DNA from: Promethearchaeota archaeon
GTDB lineage: Archaea; Asgardarchaeota; Lokiarchaeia; Sigyniarchaeales; SOKP01
Direction of reading: 5' to 3'
Length of the DNA: 37,105 nt
NCBI GenBank assembly: GCA_011364925.1
Contig: RDOA01000038.1
Span: 1 to 37,105 of the forward strand
Position numbers and translations under genes: made by a program. Positions 1-7,365 of the stretch are shown one piece after another; position 1 is the first letter of the stretch, and each line of letters opens with the position of its first letter. The notes beneath the pieces are model-generated. The model searched no databases and was not told where the DNA came from. It saw nothing but the letters and a program-made list of their open reading frames with translations.

Positions 1-53
1 GTAAGCAATGAATTGCATATATAATTGGTTGATAAAAAAAGAAAGAAGGAGTA

Positions 54-557
54 TTATTCTTCTTTATTGATTTTTTCAGCTAATTTTGTGGCTTCTAAGA
101 GCTTTTTTACTTCGTCTACATCTGGAGGTATAACTTTTGGTAATCCCAGTTGTTCTCTTCTTCTTTCTATCGCCGGTTGCATAGGGATTGCTTTTCCATT
201 CTCTAATATTGTTGAAGCTTGTGTAGTGTAGTAATCAGGAGCTTCACTTTTTTCTACACTGATGTTTTTTAAAATGGTAAAAATCTCTGTGAGTTCTACT
301 TTTTGGGGACATACTTCATCACAAGTATCACAAACTGTGCATCCCCATATGTTAAATGCATTTTCTTTACCAAAGATTTTTTCTTTTAACCCAAGAAGAG
401 CGTCCAGTATTAGTCTTCTAGGATTATAACGACCATTTGTTATTTGTGCCACAGGACAAGCACCACTACAAGTAGCGCATTGATAGCAATAGGCTAATGT
501 ACTACCAATGTCCGATTGGATAATTTGATTCCGAAATTCAAAATCTATGGTTGCCAT
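54..557 (-). CDS. hdrC: HdrC-like heterodisulfide reductase subunit C (two 4Fe-4S clusters)
   Basis: 167-residue iron-sulfur electron carrier. Two complete CxxCxxCxxxCP ferredoxin motifs are visible: Cys24/27/30/34 and Cys73/76/79/83, about 40 residues apart, as in HdrC. In the family HdrC passes electrons between the HdrA flavoprotein and HdrB, which reduces a disulfide or another acceptor. The length is close to stand-alone HdrC (about 160-190 residues) and there are no membrane segments, so it is probably cytosolic. The ATG start lies about 35 bases downstream of a TATA-like box. The stop is close to the window edge, so a partner HdrB or HdrA could follow just outside. A related dicluster ferredoxin subunit (GlpC- or SdhB-like) is the alternative, but size and motif spacing fit HdrC best. 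A thioredoxin gene follows upstream on the same strand. Confidence 0.88.
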   Translation of the reverse strand: MATIDFEFRNQIIQSDIGSTLAYCYQCATCSGACPVAQITNGRYNPRRLILDALLGLKEKIFGKENAFNIWGCTVCDTCDEVCPQKVELTEIFTILKNISVEKSEAPDYYTTQASTILENGKAIPMQPAIERRREQLGLPKVIPPDVDEVKKLLEATKLAEKINKEE

Positions 558-586
558 AATAATTTAGCTATTTTTTTTTAACTTAT

Positions 587-596
587 TTTATATAAA
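587..596 (-). promoter_or_regulatory. TATA-like box upstream of hdrC
   Basis: On the minus strand the sequence TTTATATAAA is preceded by a purine-rich GGAGA stretch that could serve as a BRE. It is centred about 35 bases before the hdrC start codon, so transcription would start a few bases upstream of the ATG with a very short leader. Position and composition fit archaeal promoters, but the whole gap is AT-rich, so chance matches are likely. Confidence 0.4.
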
Positions 597-737
597 TCTC
601 CTTTAAATTTTAAATTATTTCTTTTTACATTACAGTAAGAAAAGTTCTATTTTCCCTAGAAATGAAAAAATAAAAAAAATTCAAGTAATGATAAGTAATT
701 TCTTCAGAAAACGAGATCTCTTGTTTAATACTGAGAT

Positions 738-1103
738 TTATATTATTTTGCTAATGATTTCCCTAATTGTGTCTTCACTTCCCGCCCCTATCATTATCCC
801 ATCTCTCACTAATGGTTGGCCTTGAACTTCAATAATTCCGTTATACAGATCTCCATTTTTAAAGAAGAGTAGCGTAGGAATAGCAGTTATATTAAATCTA
901 TTGCCTAAAGATCTATTTTGGTCCAAATCAATTTTAATTAACTTAAATAATCCTTCTCTATTAAGTTTCTCCAATATTGGACTGAGGAATTTACACGGTC
1001 CGCACCAATTCGTGTATACATCTATTACAACAGGTCCTTCTTTCATATTGTCAGCAATTTTAATGCCAAAATCTTTCAATTCTTCAATTCTTGTCATAAT
1101 CAT
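738..1103 (-). CDS. Thioredoxin
   Basis: 121-residue thioredoxin-fold protein. The active site WCGPC is at residues 33-37, followed by the usual helix, and the cis-proline loop AIPT is at about residues 74-77. It would act as a cytosolic dithiol-disulfide reductant. The fold is complete and has no signal peptide. The C-terminal half carries a slightly longer loop (about residues 85-108, containing GQPLVRDG and GAGSE) than minimal thioredoxins. Two ATG codons lie two residues apart (M1 and M3), and the sequence does not decide between them. Neighbours are hdrC downstream and a gelsolin-like gene upstream on the same strand, separated by gaps of about 165-180 bases, so it may be transcribed alone. 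Its partner reductase is not in the window. Confidence 0.93.
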   Translation of the reverse strand: MIMTRIEELKDFGIKIADNMKEGPVVIDVYTNWCGPCKFLSPILEKLNREGLFKLIKIDLDQNRSLGNRFNITAIPTLLFFKNGDLYNGIIEVQGQPLVRDGIMIGAGSEDTIREIISKII

Positions 1104-1268
1104 CAGAATAACAATTTAGTATTTGAAGAAGTTAGAAAATTTAAATTCTATGTTTATTATTAGTCAAAATAAATATTTAATTGCTTTTATTAGTATCAAT
1201 TATAATCGTTTAAGCTACATTCGGGAAAAATCGTGAATTTTTTTTCACAGTCAAATTAATTAGATGGG

Positions 1269-1871
1269 TTATGAATCCATCGAATGTTTGTCAGCAATTA
1301 CTTTTAATTCAGCTATTAACCAGCAAATTTCTTCATATGTAGATGATGATTGGAATATTTCTTTTGTTTTCTTCTCTATTTCGCTTTTAGAAGCTTTGTT
1401 TGAACCTTTAACAAGTTTCAGTTGCATCTCTGCGAGAAGGCGACATAAGTTTTTGTAAGATAATTCTTTTTTTAACAATTTATGTGCGGCTAGTGTAATT
1501 TCTGCTTCTAAATCTGGAGTTAATCCTGCGTCAATCAATTCCAATGTCTCGTCAAACTGAATTTCTAACTCTGGTCTTCTCTCCAACCCTCGTTTATTTA
1601 GCTCTCCTTTCATCAATGTGTCTTTAATAGCTATAAATGCTCCATATTCCTTATCTTGGTCTATTATCTGAATGTTAGCTGTACTGTCTTTTTCATTATT
1701 TAATAAATTTGTTTTATTTATCGATATTTCTCTTCTCTTCTCAGAAATTTTTGATCCAAACCATAAATATATTGTTTTAGAATCATCAATTAAATACACT
1801 TCGTCATCTCGAAAATAAGCTTTGTTCGTTTTCTTTAGTCCTCCCCTTACACCAACGCTATACAATTTCAT
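1269..1871 (-). CDS. Gelsolin-like domain protein (Asgard eukaryotic-signature type)
   Basis: 200-residue soluble protein. Residues about 2-75 have the pattern of a gelsolin/Sec23-24 repeat: a beta strand and acidic turn (DDEVYLIDD, 22-30), then IYLWFGS (34-40) with the conserved Trp37 and Gly39, a charged helix, and a strand ending IQIIDQDKEYG (67-77). In eukaryotes such repeats bind actin and calcium; multi-repeat Asgard gelsolins are known to act on actin filaments. Here only one repeat is visible, followed by a helical C-terminal region (about 110-195) with two similar helical stretches (LCRLLAEMQLKL and ICWLIAELKV). Those stretches look like an internal duplication or a dimerisation module. 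No actin gene is in the window. The gelsolin reading rests on pattern similarity, so actin binding is inference. Confidence 0.68.
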   Translation of the reverse strand: MKLYSVGVRGGLKKTNKAYFRDDEVYLIDDSKTIYLWFGSKISEKRREISINKTNLLNNEKDSTANIQIIDQDKEYGAFIAIKDTLMKGELNKRGLERRPELEIQFDETLELIDAGLTPDLEAEITLAAHKLLKKELSYKNLCRLLAEMQLKLVKGSNKASKSEIEKKTKEIFQSSSTYEEICWLIAELKVIADKHSMDS

Positions 1872-1948
1872 TTGTCATTCCACTTTAAATTATTTTTCTG
1901 CCAAAAACATTCTCAACCCATTTCAAAAAAGAATAAAAAATTAGATTA

Positions 1949-2596
1949 TTAGATTTTTAAAGATTTTGCCGACAATATTTCTACCCTTATATTTGGATCT
2001 TTCTTCGCCATAATATCTTTGAATGAATTTAAATCCTTATCCCAATTGTGCATTGGAACCACTATCTCAGGTTGTATGTCAACAGCTGCATCACTAGCCT
2101 CTTCAAAATCCATAGTATAAGTTCCTCCACAAGGAAGTAAAGCAACAGTTATCTTCCTATTCCTTAAATCTTTCATTTCAGGAATTCTCTCCGTGTCACC
2201 CGCGTGATACACGCTTTTACCAGCCGATTCTATTATAGTTCCCGTCCAATGATTACTTTTAGGATGGGTAGGTTTATTGATTGTATATGCTGGAAAAAGT
2301 TCTATAGAAAAATCTTTATAAGCGAACTTTTCTCCAATTTCCAAACCTTGACCATTAAATTTTTTTAAGCTACTCTCTATGCTAGCGGGACCTAATAGTA
2401 CAGTATCGTCTCTCCATATTTTCTTAATATCTGATTTCGAAAAATGATCCCCATGTGTATGGGACGATACTATAATATCGGCTTTCTCTTCTCCGTCTTT
2501 AATGTGATATGGATCTAAATATATGATCCTTCCACTAAACATCTTAATTTTAAAGCACGCATGCTGGAGCCAAAATATTTCCATTTGAGTGTCCAT
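1949..2596 (-). CDS. UlaG-like metallo-beta-lactamase-fold hydrolase
   Basis: 215-residue metal-dependent hydrolase of the metallo-beta-lactamase superfamily, UlaG/UPF0173 type. The metal motif SSHTHGDHFS gives HxHxDH at His46, His48, Asp50 and His51. A second block, VYHAGDTE (about 130), supplies the next His and Asp ligands, and VVPMHNWD near the C-terminus gives the last His. Length and the early LDPY motif fit UlaG-like proteins, which range from L-ascorbate-6-phosphate lactonase to uncharacterised phosphodiesterases. The substrate cannot be read from the sequence. An in-frame ATG four codons downstream (MEIFWLQHA) resembles the usual family N-terminus and could be the true start. It is cytosolic and stands alone between a gelsolin-like gene and divergent V4R genes. 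Confidence 0.85.
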   Translation of the reverse strand: MDTQMEIFWLQHACFKIKMFSGRIIYLDPYHIKDGEEKADIIVSSHTHGDHFSKSDIKKIWRDDTVLLGPASIESSLKKFNGQGLEIGEKFAYKDFSIELFPAYTINKPTHPKSNHWTGTIIESAGKSVYHAGDTERIPEMKDLRNRKITVALLPCGGTYTMDFEEASDAAVDIQPEIVVPMHNWDKDLNSFKDIMAKKDPNIRVEILSAKSLKI

Positions 2597-2767
2597 CGTT
2601 ATAACCTCTTTTTTTAAGAAATCTAAAGTAACATGTCTATAAATGATTTACTAGATTATAATTCTAACTTGAAAAACATACTAATCATCTATAAATTGAA
2701 TTGAAAATATTAATATTGATGCCGATTTTTCATTAATTATTCAAACTTTTGCACCTAGAATGATTGA

Positions 2768-3271
2768 ATGATGAATTTAACAAGAGAAGATTTGATACAA
2801 TCAGACGCAACAATGAATCAAATGCGTAATATGGTTTATCACTTAGTAAGATTTATGAAAATCAACGGTATATCTGAAACAAAAGAAAACCTACGAAAGA
2901 TGGGACGAAATATTGCTTTAACTTATCTACAATATTGGAAACCAATTGAACAGGTAACTAAAGCAAATTTGACTAGTGTAATAACTACAATTTATAAAAA
3001 AATATTAAACAGCTCCGTTTCAGTAGTACTTGATGAAATTAATAATATCGTTATTGTGAAAGATAACGACTGCTCTCTATGTAAATACCAATTCAACGAT
3101 ATTGATGTCGCGGGATGTGAAGTTATAGTGGGAATGATATCAGAAATGATTTCTCAAATTAATAAAGAAAATCCTCTGATTGTTTTACAACCACGCGATA
3201 TTATAGAATCTCGAACATTTGGACACAAAGCCTGTGTCCAAAGTTTTAAATACAAAGAGGGGGGCGTTTAA
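2768..3271 (+). CDS. V4R / TRAPP Bet3-like domain protein (first of pair)
   Basis: 167-residue protein with the layout of a V4R/TRAPP-Bet3-fold domain: an N-terminal helical part with a conserved-looking RKMGRNIALTYL segment (43-54), a central helix and strand region, then CSLC (102-105), a further Cys at 117 and a final Cys at 156. Its downstream neighbour has the same order (LGKKAA helix, CPLC, CG, then C) in the same relative places, so the two support each other as paralogues. In eukaryotes the Bet3 fold builds TRAPP tethering complexes; in prokaryotes V4R domains bind small hydrophobic ligands, and the Cys pattern could bind metal. The role here is unknown. It is separated from the next gene by only two bases, so co-translation is likely. 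The start is the first of two adjacent ATGs. Confidence 0.6.
   Translation: MMNLTREDLIQSDATMNQMRNMVYHLVRFMKINGISETKENLRKMGRNIALTYLQYWKPIEQVTKANLTSVITTIYKKILNSSVSVVLDEINNIVIVKDNDCSLCKYQFNDIDVAGCEVIVGMISEMISQINKENPLIVLQPRDIIESRTFGHKACVQSFKYKEGGV
3257..3264 (+). promoter_or_regulatory. Strong Shine-Dalgarno for the GTG start at 3274
   Basis: GAGGGGGG lies nine bases before the GTG at 3274, inside the last codons of the upstream V4R gene. It is one of the few strong purine ribosome-binding sites in the window and it decides the non-ATG start of the downstream gene, pointing to coupled translation of the pair. Confidence 0.65.
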
Positions 3272-3273
3272 AA

Positions 3274-4749
3274 GTGGGTGCAGTTCAATGGTTATTGAAA
3301 AAAATTACGAAAGTTTTCGGAAGGAATACAAATTCCCTTTTTTATGTTCTTCTTTATCGCGAAATTTTAAAGGAAATCAATGAAATTACAAAAGATGAAC
3401 AAGATAGTATTGTAATTCTTAGGGAACTTGGGAAAAAGGCAGCAACTGAATCATGCGAACGACACACCGCTGTATTTAAATGGATGCCGGGGAGTCCAAG
3501 GAAAGTAATTGAATATTTTGAACTTTTATGGGTTGTTGTTTTTGGAAAAGAATTAGAAGAAGGAGATTTAACTTATGAAGAAATTCCTAAAGAAGGTTCG
3601 AAATATAGCGATTATATTGTTAAAATAAAAAGTTGTCCTCTTTGTGCGGGCTACGGACTAGATAATGAAGATACTTTTAATTTTCAAAAATTAATTAACA
3701 AGGATTCAGAAGGTCTCGCGTGTGGGTTAACGGGTATGTTAGAGTCTGTAGCAAATTTCATTTTAAAGATAAAAAGAAGCGATTACCGAATTAATATTAT
3801 TGAACAAAAATGTATATCCAGAGGTGAAGATCAACTTCAATTTATTTGTAAAATATATGATTCCTTAGAGTGGAAAGGGCTGAGTTCTACAAGAATTCAA
3901 GAAAAATTAAAATCGGGTGTAAAATTTGAAGATTCTTTGGAAGAAGACGTTGTTCAAGAAACTAAGTTGGATATTATTGATAAACTTCAAGAAGTTTTAT
4001 CCCTCGATAAAATAGAGGAATTACTTGATGAACCCTTAGAGGGTATTAAAAGTAAAGTCTCTGAGATCATTGAAGATAAATTGAATATGGAAACAGAACA
4101 CTTTTTCGATTACTTTAAAAATTACGAGGATGATCTTCTAAGAATCGTAGGTTACCTCGCAGTCCACTTGTTTAATGAGTACGGTGGATTAATCGAAAAA
4201 ATGTTGGGAAATACTACTTTTGCGAAAATAGCTGGATATCTTTTTAAGCAATTAAGAGAATTTGTGTTATTGTTCGTCCCTATTGATGTAATAAACGACT
4301 ATCATCAACTATTAATAAGCTTTCTTGATGGTTTAGCTCCACCAGAGATGGTAGAGAATGTAAGACAATTTTCAGGCAAGGACGATATGAACTTTGTTTT
4401 TGAAGGCGCTCAAATGGCACTTCAAAACTTAGGCATTGATTTTTCAGAGTTAAAAGATAATGTATGGGAAGAAATAAGAAGAGAGAGAGAAAATGGATTA
4501 ATTTCCTCGGAACAGTCAATGTTAGAAAAAACCGAAGAAAATATCCCTAAAGTTATTAGGATAATGCAGGAAATCTTAATGTTGTTAAGTGATATTTTAA
4601 CGCTTCCTATTCGTGTATTAATTTCAGAAAGTCATTATGGTTTAAAAACAGCAATAAACTCAGTAGTTTCTGAAGAAGAAGGATTGTTTGGTACTATGAA
4701 AGGACGAATCGACACAATTTTCGACTATGTACAAGAAATAAGAAAATAA
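3274..4749 (+). CDS. V4R / TRAPP Bet3-like protein with long helical C-terminal domain
   Basis: 491-residue protein. Residues about 1-200 match a V4R/TRAPP-Bet3-like domain: ELGKKAATES (51-60), an FKWMPGSPRKVIE segment, CPLC (121-124), ACG (149-151) and the typical closing block EQKCISRGEDQLQFIC (177-192), in which a Cys-x-x-x-Gly precedes an acidic residue. Residues about 210-290 are acidic and probably coiled coil. Residues about 290-490 are mostly amphipathic helix with hydrophobic stretches (for example FVLLFVPIDVI and LLSDILTLPIRVLI) that could contact membrane. No clear transmembrane segment was identified. The GTG start is backed by a strong ribosome-binding site nine bases upstream. 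The gene forms a two-gene unit with the smaller V4R gene. Function is unknown; a lipid or small-ligand binding role, or a TRAPP-like scaffold, is inference. Confidence 0.62.
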   Translation: MGAVQWLLKKITKVFGRNTNSLFYVLLYREILKEINEITKDEQDSIVILRELGKKAATESCERHTAVFKWMPGSPRKVIEYFELLWVVVFGKELEEGDLTYEEIPKEGSKYSDYIVKIKSCPLCAGYGLDNEDTFNFQKLINKDSEGLACGLTGMLESVANFILKIKRSDYRINIIEQKCISRGEDQLQFICKIYDSLEWKGLSSTRIQEKLKSGVKFEDSLEEDVVQETKLDIIDKLQEVLSLDKIEELLDEPLEGIKSKVSEIIEDKLNMETEHFFDYFKNYEDDLLRIVGYLAVHLFNEYGGLIEKMLGNTTFAKIAGYLFKQLREFVLLFVPIDVINDYHQLLISFLDGLAPPEMVENVRQFSGKDDMNFVFEGAQMALQNLGIDFSELKDNVWEEIRRERENGLISSEQSMLEKTEENIPKVIRIMQEILMLLSDILTLPIRVLISESHYGLKTAINSVVSEEEGLFGTMKGRIDTIFDYVQEIRK

Positions 4750-4764
4750 AATTAAAAAAAAATT

Positions 4765-5487
4765 TTAAGCTCGTAATCCTAAATACATCAATATAATGCT
4801 AGTAATCATAGCTAATCTTACAATGATTAGCAATGGTCCAGGATAAACTAAGGCATCACCAGCACCAGCAATGGAAAATACAATAAATCCGAATCCTAGT
4901 AATAAGAATTTTTTTCTTAAAACTCCTGTTGATTTAGCAGCTTTTATCAAAAAACCAAGTCCGTGAAAAATTAGGATTGAAACGATGAATAGTGCCATCA
5001 ATAGGAATGTTGGATACAAAGTTACAAAGCTAGAATCTATTATCTCTCCCGCTAGTGGTGGAGGTATATTAAATGTCTCTGTATTATGAAACCATAGAAA
5101 GTATTCAAAAATTAAACCTAACACTAGGTAGATACCTACAATTATCCATTTTCTTTTAGGTGTTAGTAATTCTCCACCAATATACATTGCGCAAACTAAA
5201 GCAGGAGCTATCCATAAATAACTTAAAATACCATACACACCGTAACCCCAACCCCAAAAATCAGTATAAACATTAGTACCGGTTATTATCACTGTGAATA
5301 AATCAGTAGCTGGTCCGAGATACAAAAAACCTATGAAGAAGATGGCTAATCCTAAAATGGTAAGAAGTTTAGCTTTTAGCTTTCTTGCTTTAATAATAGA
5401 GATTAAACCAAATATTATCCCAACTAATACTACGCTTGCAGCTGTTAATCCCTCTAACCAAAAAGTCCATGATGTAGGAAAATACAT
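4765..5487 (-). CDS. Seven-helix integral membrane protein of unknown function
   Basis: 240-residue protein with about seven hydrophobic segments spread along its length: roughly residues 10-30, 40-60, 63-75, 82-105, 113-132, 155-175 and 190-235, the last probably two passes. The first and last helices are short of charge, and positive residues cluster in the loops after helix 1 (KARKLKAK), before helix 5 (PKRK) and after helix 6 (RKK). No catalytic motif was recognised. The layout resembles seven-helix rhodopsins in size, but the last helix has no lysine for retinal, so that identity is not supported. Convergent with the V4R pair (15-base gap). Its ATG start is the only well placed one. Confidence 0.72.
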   Translation of the reverse strand: MYFPTSWTFWLEGLTAASVVLVGIIFGLISIIKARKLKAKLLTILGLAIFFIGFLYLGPATDLFTVIITGTNVYTDFWGWGYGVYGILSYLWIAPALVCAMYIGGELLTPKRKWIIVGIYLVLGLIFEYFLWFHNTETFNIPPPLAGEIIDSSFVTLYPTFLLMALFIVSILIFHGLGFLIKAAKSTGVLRKKFLLLGFGFIVFSIAGAGDALVYPGPLLIIVRLAMITSIILMYLGLRA

Positions 5488-5755
5488 TTTTCAAGATCAT
5501 CCTTTTTTATTATTAAATTTATATAGTTACTATTATAGATTAAAATCCGATGTAAATATTTTTTTCATAAATAAAATTTGAAAAAATATTCCTTTCTTAA
5601 AAATTGAAATAGAATTTTTATTTAAATTTATAGATAATATTCAGAACCTATATCATTTTTTGTAGTGTAAAAATGGAAAAATGGTCTATTCTGGCATTGA
5701 AAGCACTCTCCTCTAAGATTACAAGCAAAATAAACTAATAAAGAATAAAACACAT

Positions 5756-6127
5756 CTAATCTAAAAGTGAAGCAATTCTATTGGAGACGCTTTGAATATT
5801 TAGAAAAACCATTCCTAAACTAGAATTAGGGCTACATAATGTGCACAAAATTGCGTTTTCGCCAGCTTTAGAGAGAATAATTATACCGTTTAAGCCTTCA
5901 ATAAGGATCCTTTTTAATTCCCCCCTATCGAGTTCCTCAACAGCGCGTTCTGAAACGCTCTGAATGGCAGCAGACATGGCTGAAACTATTCCATCGTTCA
6001 CATTCCTACTTAAAACAGAACAAATTGGGAGTCCTTGAACACTAACAATGGCAGAACCTTCAATGTCACTATTCACCGCGGACAGTTTTCGAAGCAGATC
6101 CGTGAGTTCACTAATATTTTCAGACAA
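5756..6127 (-). CDS. Roadblock/LC7 domain protein
   Basis: 123-residue single-domain Roadblock/LC7 protein. Visible hallmarks are the N-terminal helix LTDLLRKLSAVNSDIEGSAI, the strand around VSVQGLPICSVL, a central long helix (about 48-68) containing MSAAIQSVSERAVEEL, and two C-terminal strands with IIILSKAGENAILCTL followed by a last helix. The family makes homodimers and heterodimers that dock on small GTPases (MglA/Ras/Rag-like) in bacteria, archaea and eukaryotes, and is amplified in Asgard genomes. No GTPase gene lies in this window, so the partner must be elsewhere. The start is a TTG supported by GGGAGG nine bases upstream. It is monocistronic by position, with gaps of more than 200 bases on both sides. 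Confidence 0.9.
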   Translation of the reverse strand: MSENISELTDLLRKLSAVNSDIEGSAIVSVQGLPICSVLSRNVNDGIVSAMSAAIQSVSERAVEELDRGELKRILIEGLNGIIILSKAGENAILCTLCSPNSSLGMVFLNIQSVSNRIASLLD

Positions 6128-6136
6128 TCGTGATTG

Positions 6137-6142
6137 CCTCCC
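6137..6142 (-). promoter_or_regulatory. Shine-Dalgarno deciding the TTG start of the Roadblock gene
   Basis: On the minus strand GGGAGG precedes the TTG at 6127 by nine bases. No in-frame ATG is available nearby and the Roadblock helix begins right after this codon, so this site supports the TTG. Confidence 0.6.
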
Positions 6143-6347
6143 TAAATTTTGACGAAGGTTTTAAAAACTTTAAAATTAATCGACTCAATTATAAACAAAA
6201 CTAATGAGTGATAAATTTATTACTTATATGATCTATTAAAATTAACTTTATTTAATTATTAATGTTTACCTTATTTTTTCTATTTTATTAAATTTGATAT
6301 CCGTATTTAAAAAATATTTTTATCAATTTCTTCATTTATTGATTTTA

Positions 6348-7328
6348 ATGACTGCTAATAATAATTTAAAAAATCAACCTGCAAAAAAAATCAATAAAGA
6401 AGAAGCAGAAAAAACCGAGGAAGAAGAAAAGAATAAAATTGAATCTTTAAAAAAAGCGGGTGCAATAGCAAAAGAAGCAAAATTGTTTATTAAACCAGAG
6501 ATAAAAATTGGAACAAATATTTTCAATTTAATAGAGAAGGCAGAAGCAAAAATCGTTGATTTGGGTGGGAATTGTGCGTTTCCTATAAATGTAAGTATAA
6601 ACAACATTGCTGCCCACTATACATCTCCTATAAAGGACGATGAACTTACCATAAACGATGGAGATATCGTGAAAATCGATTTAGGTGTTCACATCGATGG
6701 TTATATTGTAGATACTGCTTTTAGTGTAACGTTTAGCGATGATCCAGCCCTTGAAAATATAATTCAAGCAACAGAAGTAGCTCTAGAAGCGTCAAAAATG
6801 ATGGTAAAACCAAAAATTAACACGAGAGAAATGGGTAAAAAGATCGAAGAAATCGTTAAAGGATTTAAATACAATCCAATTAAAGAGTTGGGCGGACACC
6901 AGATTGAACGGTGGACAGTCCACGGGAAAAAACAGCTCCCTGAATTGGGTACTCAAGGTGGCGATATCATGGAAGCAGGAGAGGTCTATGCTATTGAAAT
7001 TTTTGCATCAACAGGAGAGGGTACGATTCATAACACTAATTATTCCTATATATACGAATTGAATCCTTATGCGGGAAGAGTACCGCTACGAAGAAAAACC
7101 TCTAAACAAATATTGGGGCATATTAATAAAAATTATAAAACTCTTCCTTTCGCAGAAAGATGGTTAGCAAAAGATTTTAGATTAGGCGTTGTTTTTGGTT
7201 TGCAAGAATTAGTACAACAGGGAAAAATTAAAGCTCACTATGTTCTGGCGGAACAGAAAGGAGAATTTGTTGCCCAGAGTGAAGAAACAATATTAATTAC
7301 AGAGGATGGGTGTGAACAACTTACATAG
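6348..7328 (+). CDS. map: Type II methionine aminopeptidase
   Basis: 326-residue enzyme that removes the initiator methionine from nascent proteins. All metal ligands of the pita-bread fold are visible: Asp111 (KIDLGV), Asp122 (YIVDTAFS), His184 (LGGHQI), Glu217 (AIEIFAS) and the C-terminal Glu in QSEETILI. His90 in NNIAAHY is the substrate-side His. The helical insertion between the last two ligands, typical of type II, is present. The open frame continues upstream to a TTG at 6294, but that would add a hydrophobic segment absent from the family, so the ATG at 6348 is chosen. Residues 5-45 form an extra Lys/Glu-rich N-terminus (NKEEAEKTEEEEKNK) not usual in archaeal enzymes and reminiscent of the charged leader of eukaryotic MetAP2. 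Confidence 0.95.
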   Translation: MTANNNLKNQPAKKINKEEAEKTEEEEKNKIESLKKAGAIAKEAKLFIKPEIKIGTNIFNLIEKAEAKIVDLGGNCAFPINVSINNIAAHYTSPIKDDELTINDGDIVKIDLGVHIDGYIVDTAFSVTFSDDPALENIIQATEVALEASKMMVKPKINTREMGKKIEEIVKGFKYNPIKELGGHQIERWTVHGKKQLPELGTQGGDIMEAGEVYAIEIFASTGEGTIHNTNYSYIYELNPYAGRVPLRRKTSKQILGHINKNYKTLPFAERWLAKDFRLGVVFGLQELVQQGKIKAHYVLAEQKGEFVAQSEETILITEDGCEQLT

Positions 7329-7365
7329 TAATGCGAGAATTAACTAGAATATCGTTAGATTTCAC

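Noticed and set aside
1-18. Minus-strand ATG near the left edge that could start an HdrB gene after hdrC
   Set aside because: Only six codons are visible, too few to identify anything.
4765-5487. Microbial rhodopsin identity for the seven-helix protein
   Set aside because: The last helix contains no lysine for retinal attachment and no rhodopsin motifs are visible.
5673-5738. Tiny open frame beginning ATGGAAAAATGG in the gap before the Roadblock gene
   Set aside because: Only about 21 codons, no ribosome-binding site and no hydrophobic or motif content to support expression.
6294-6347. TTG start 18 codons upstream of map
   Set aside because: It would add a hydrophobic segment not found in methionine aminopeptidases; the ATG at 6348 fits better.
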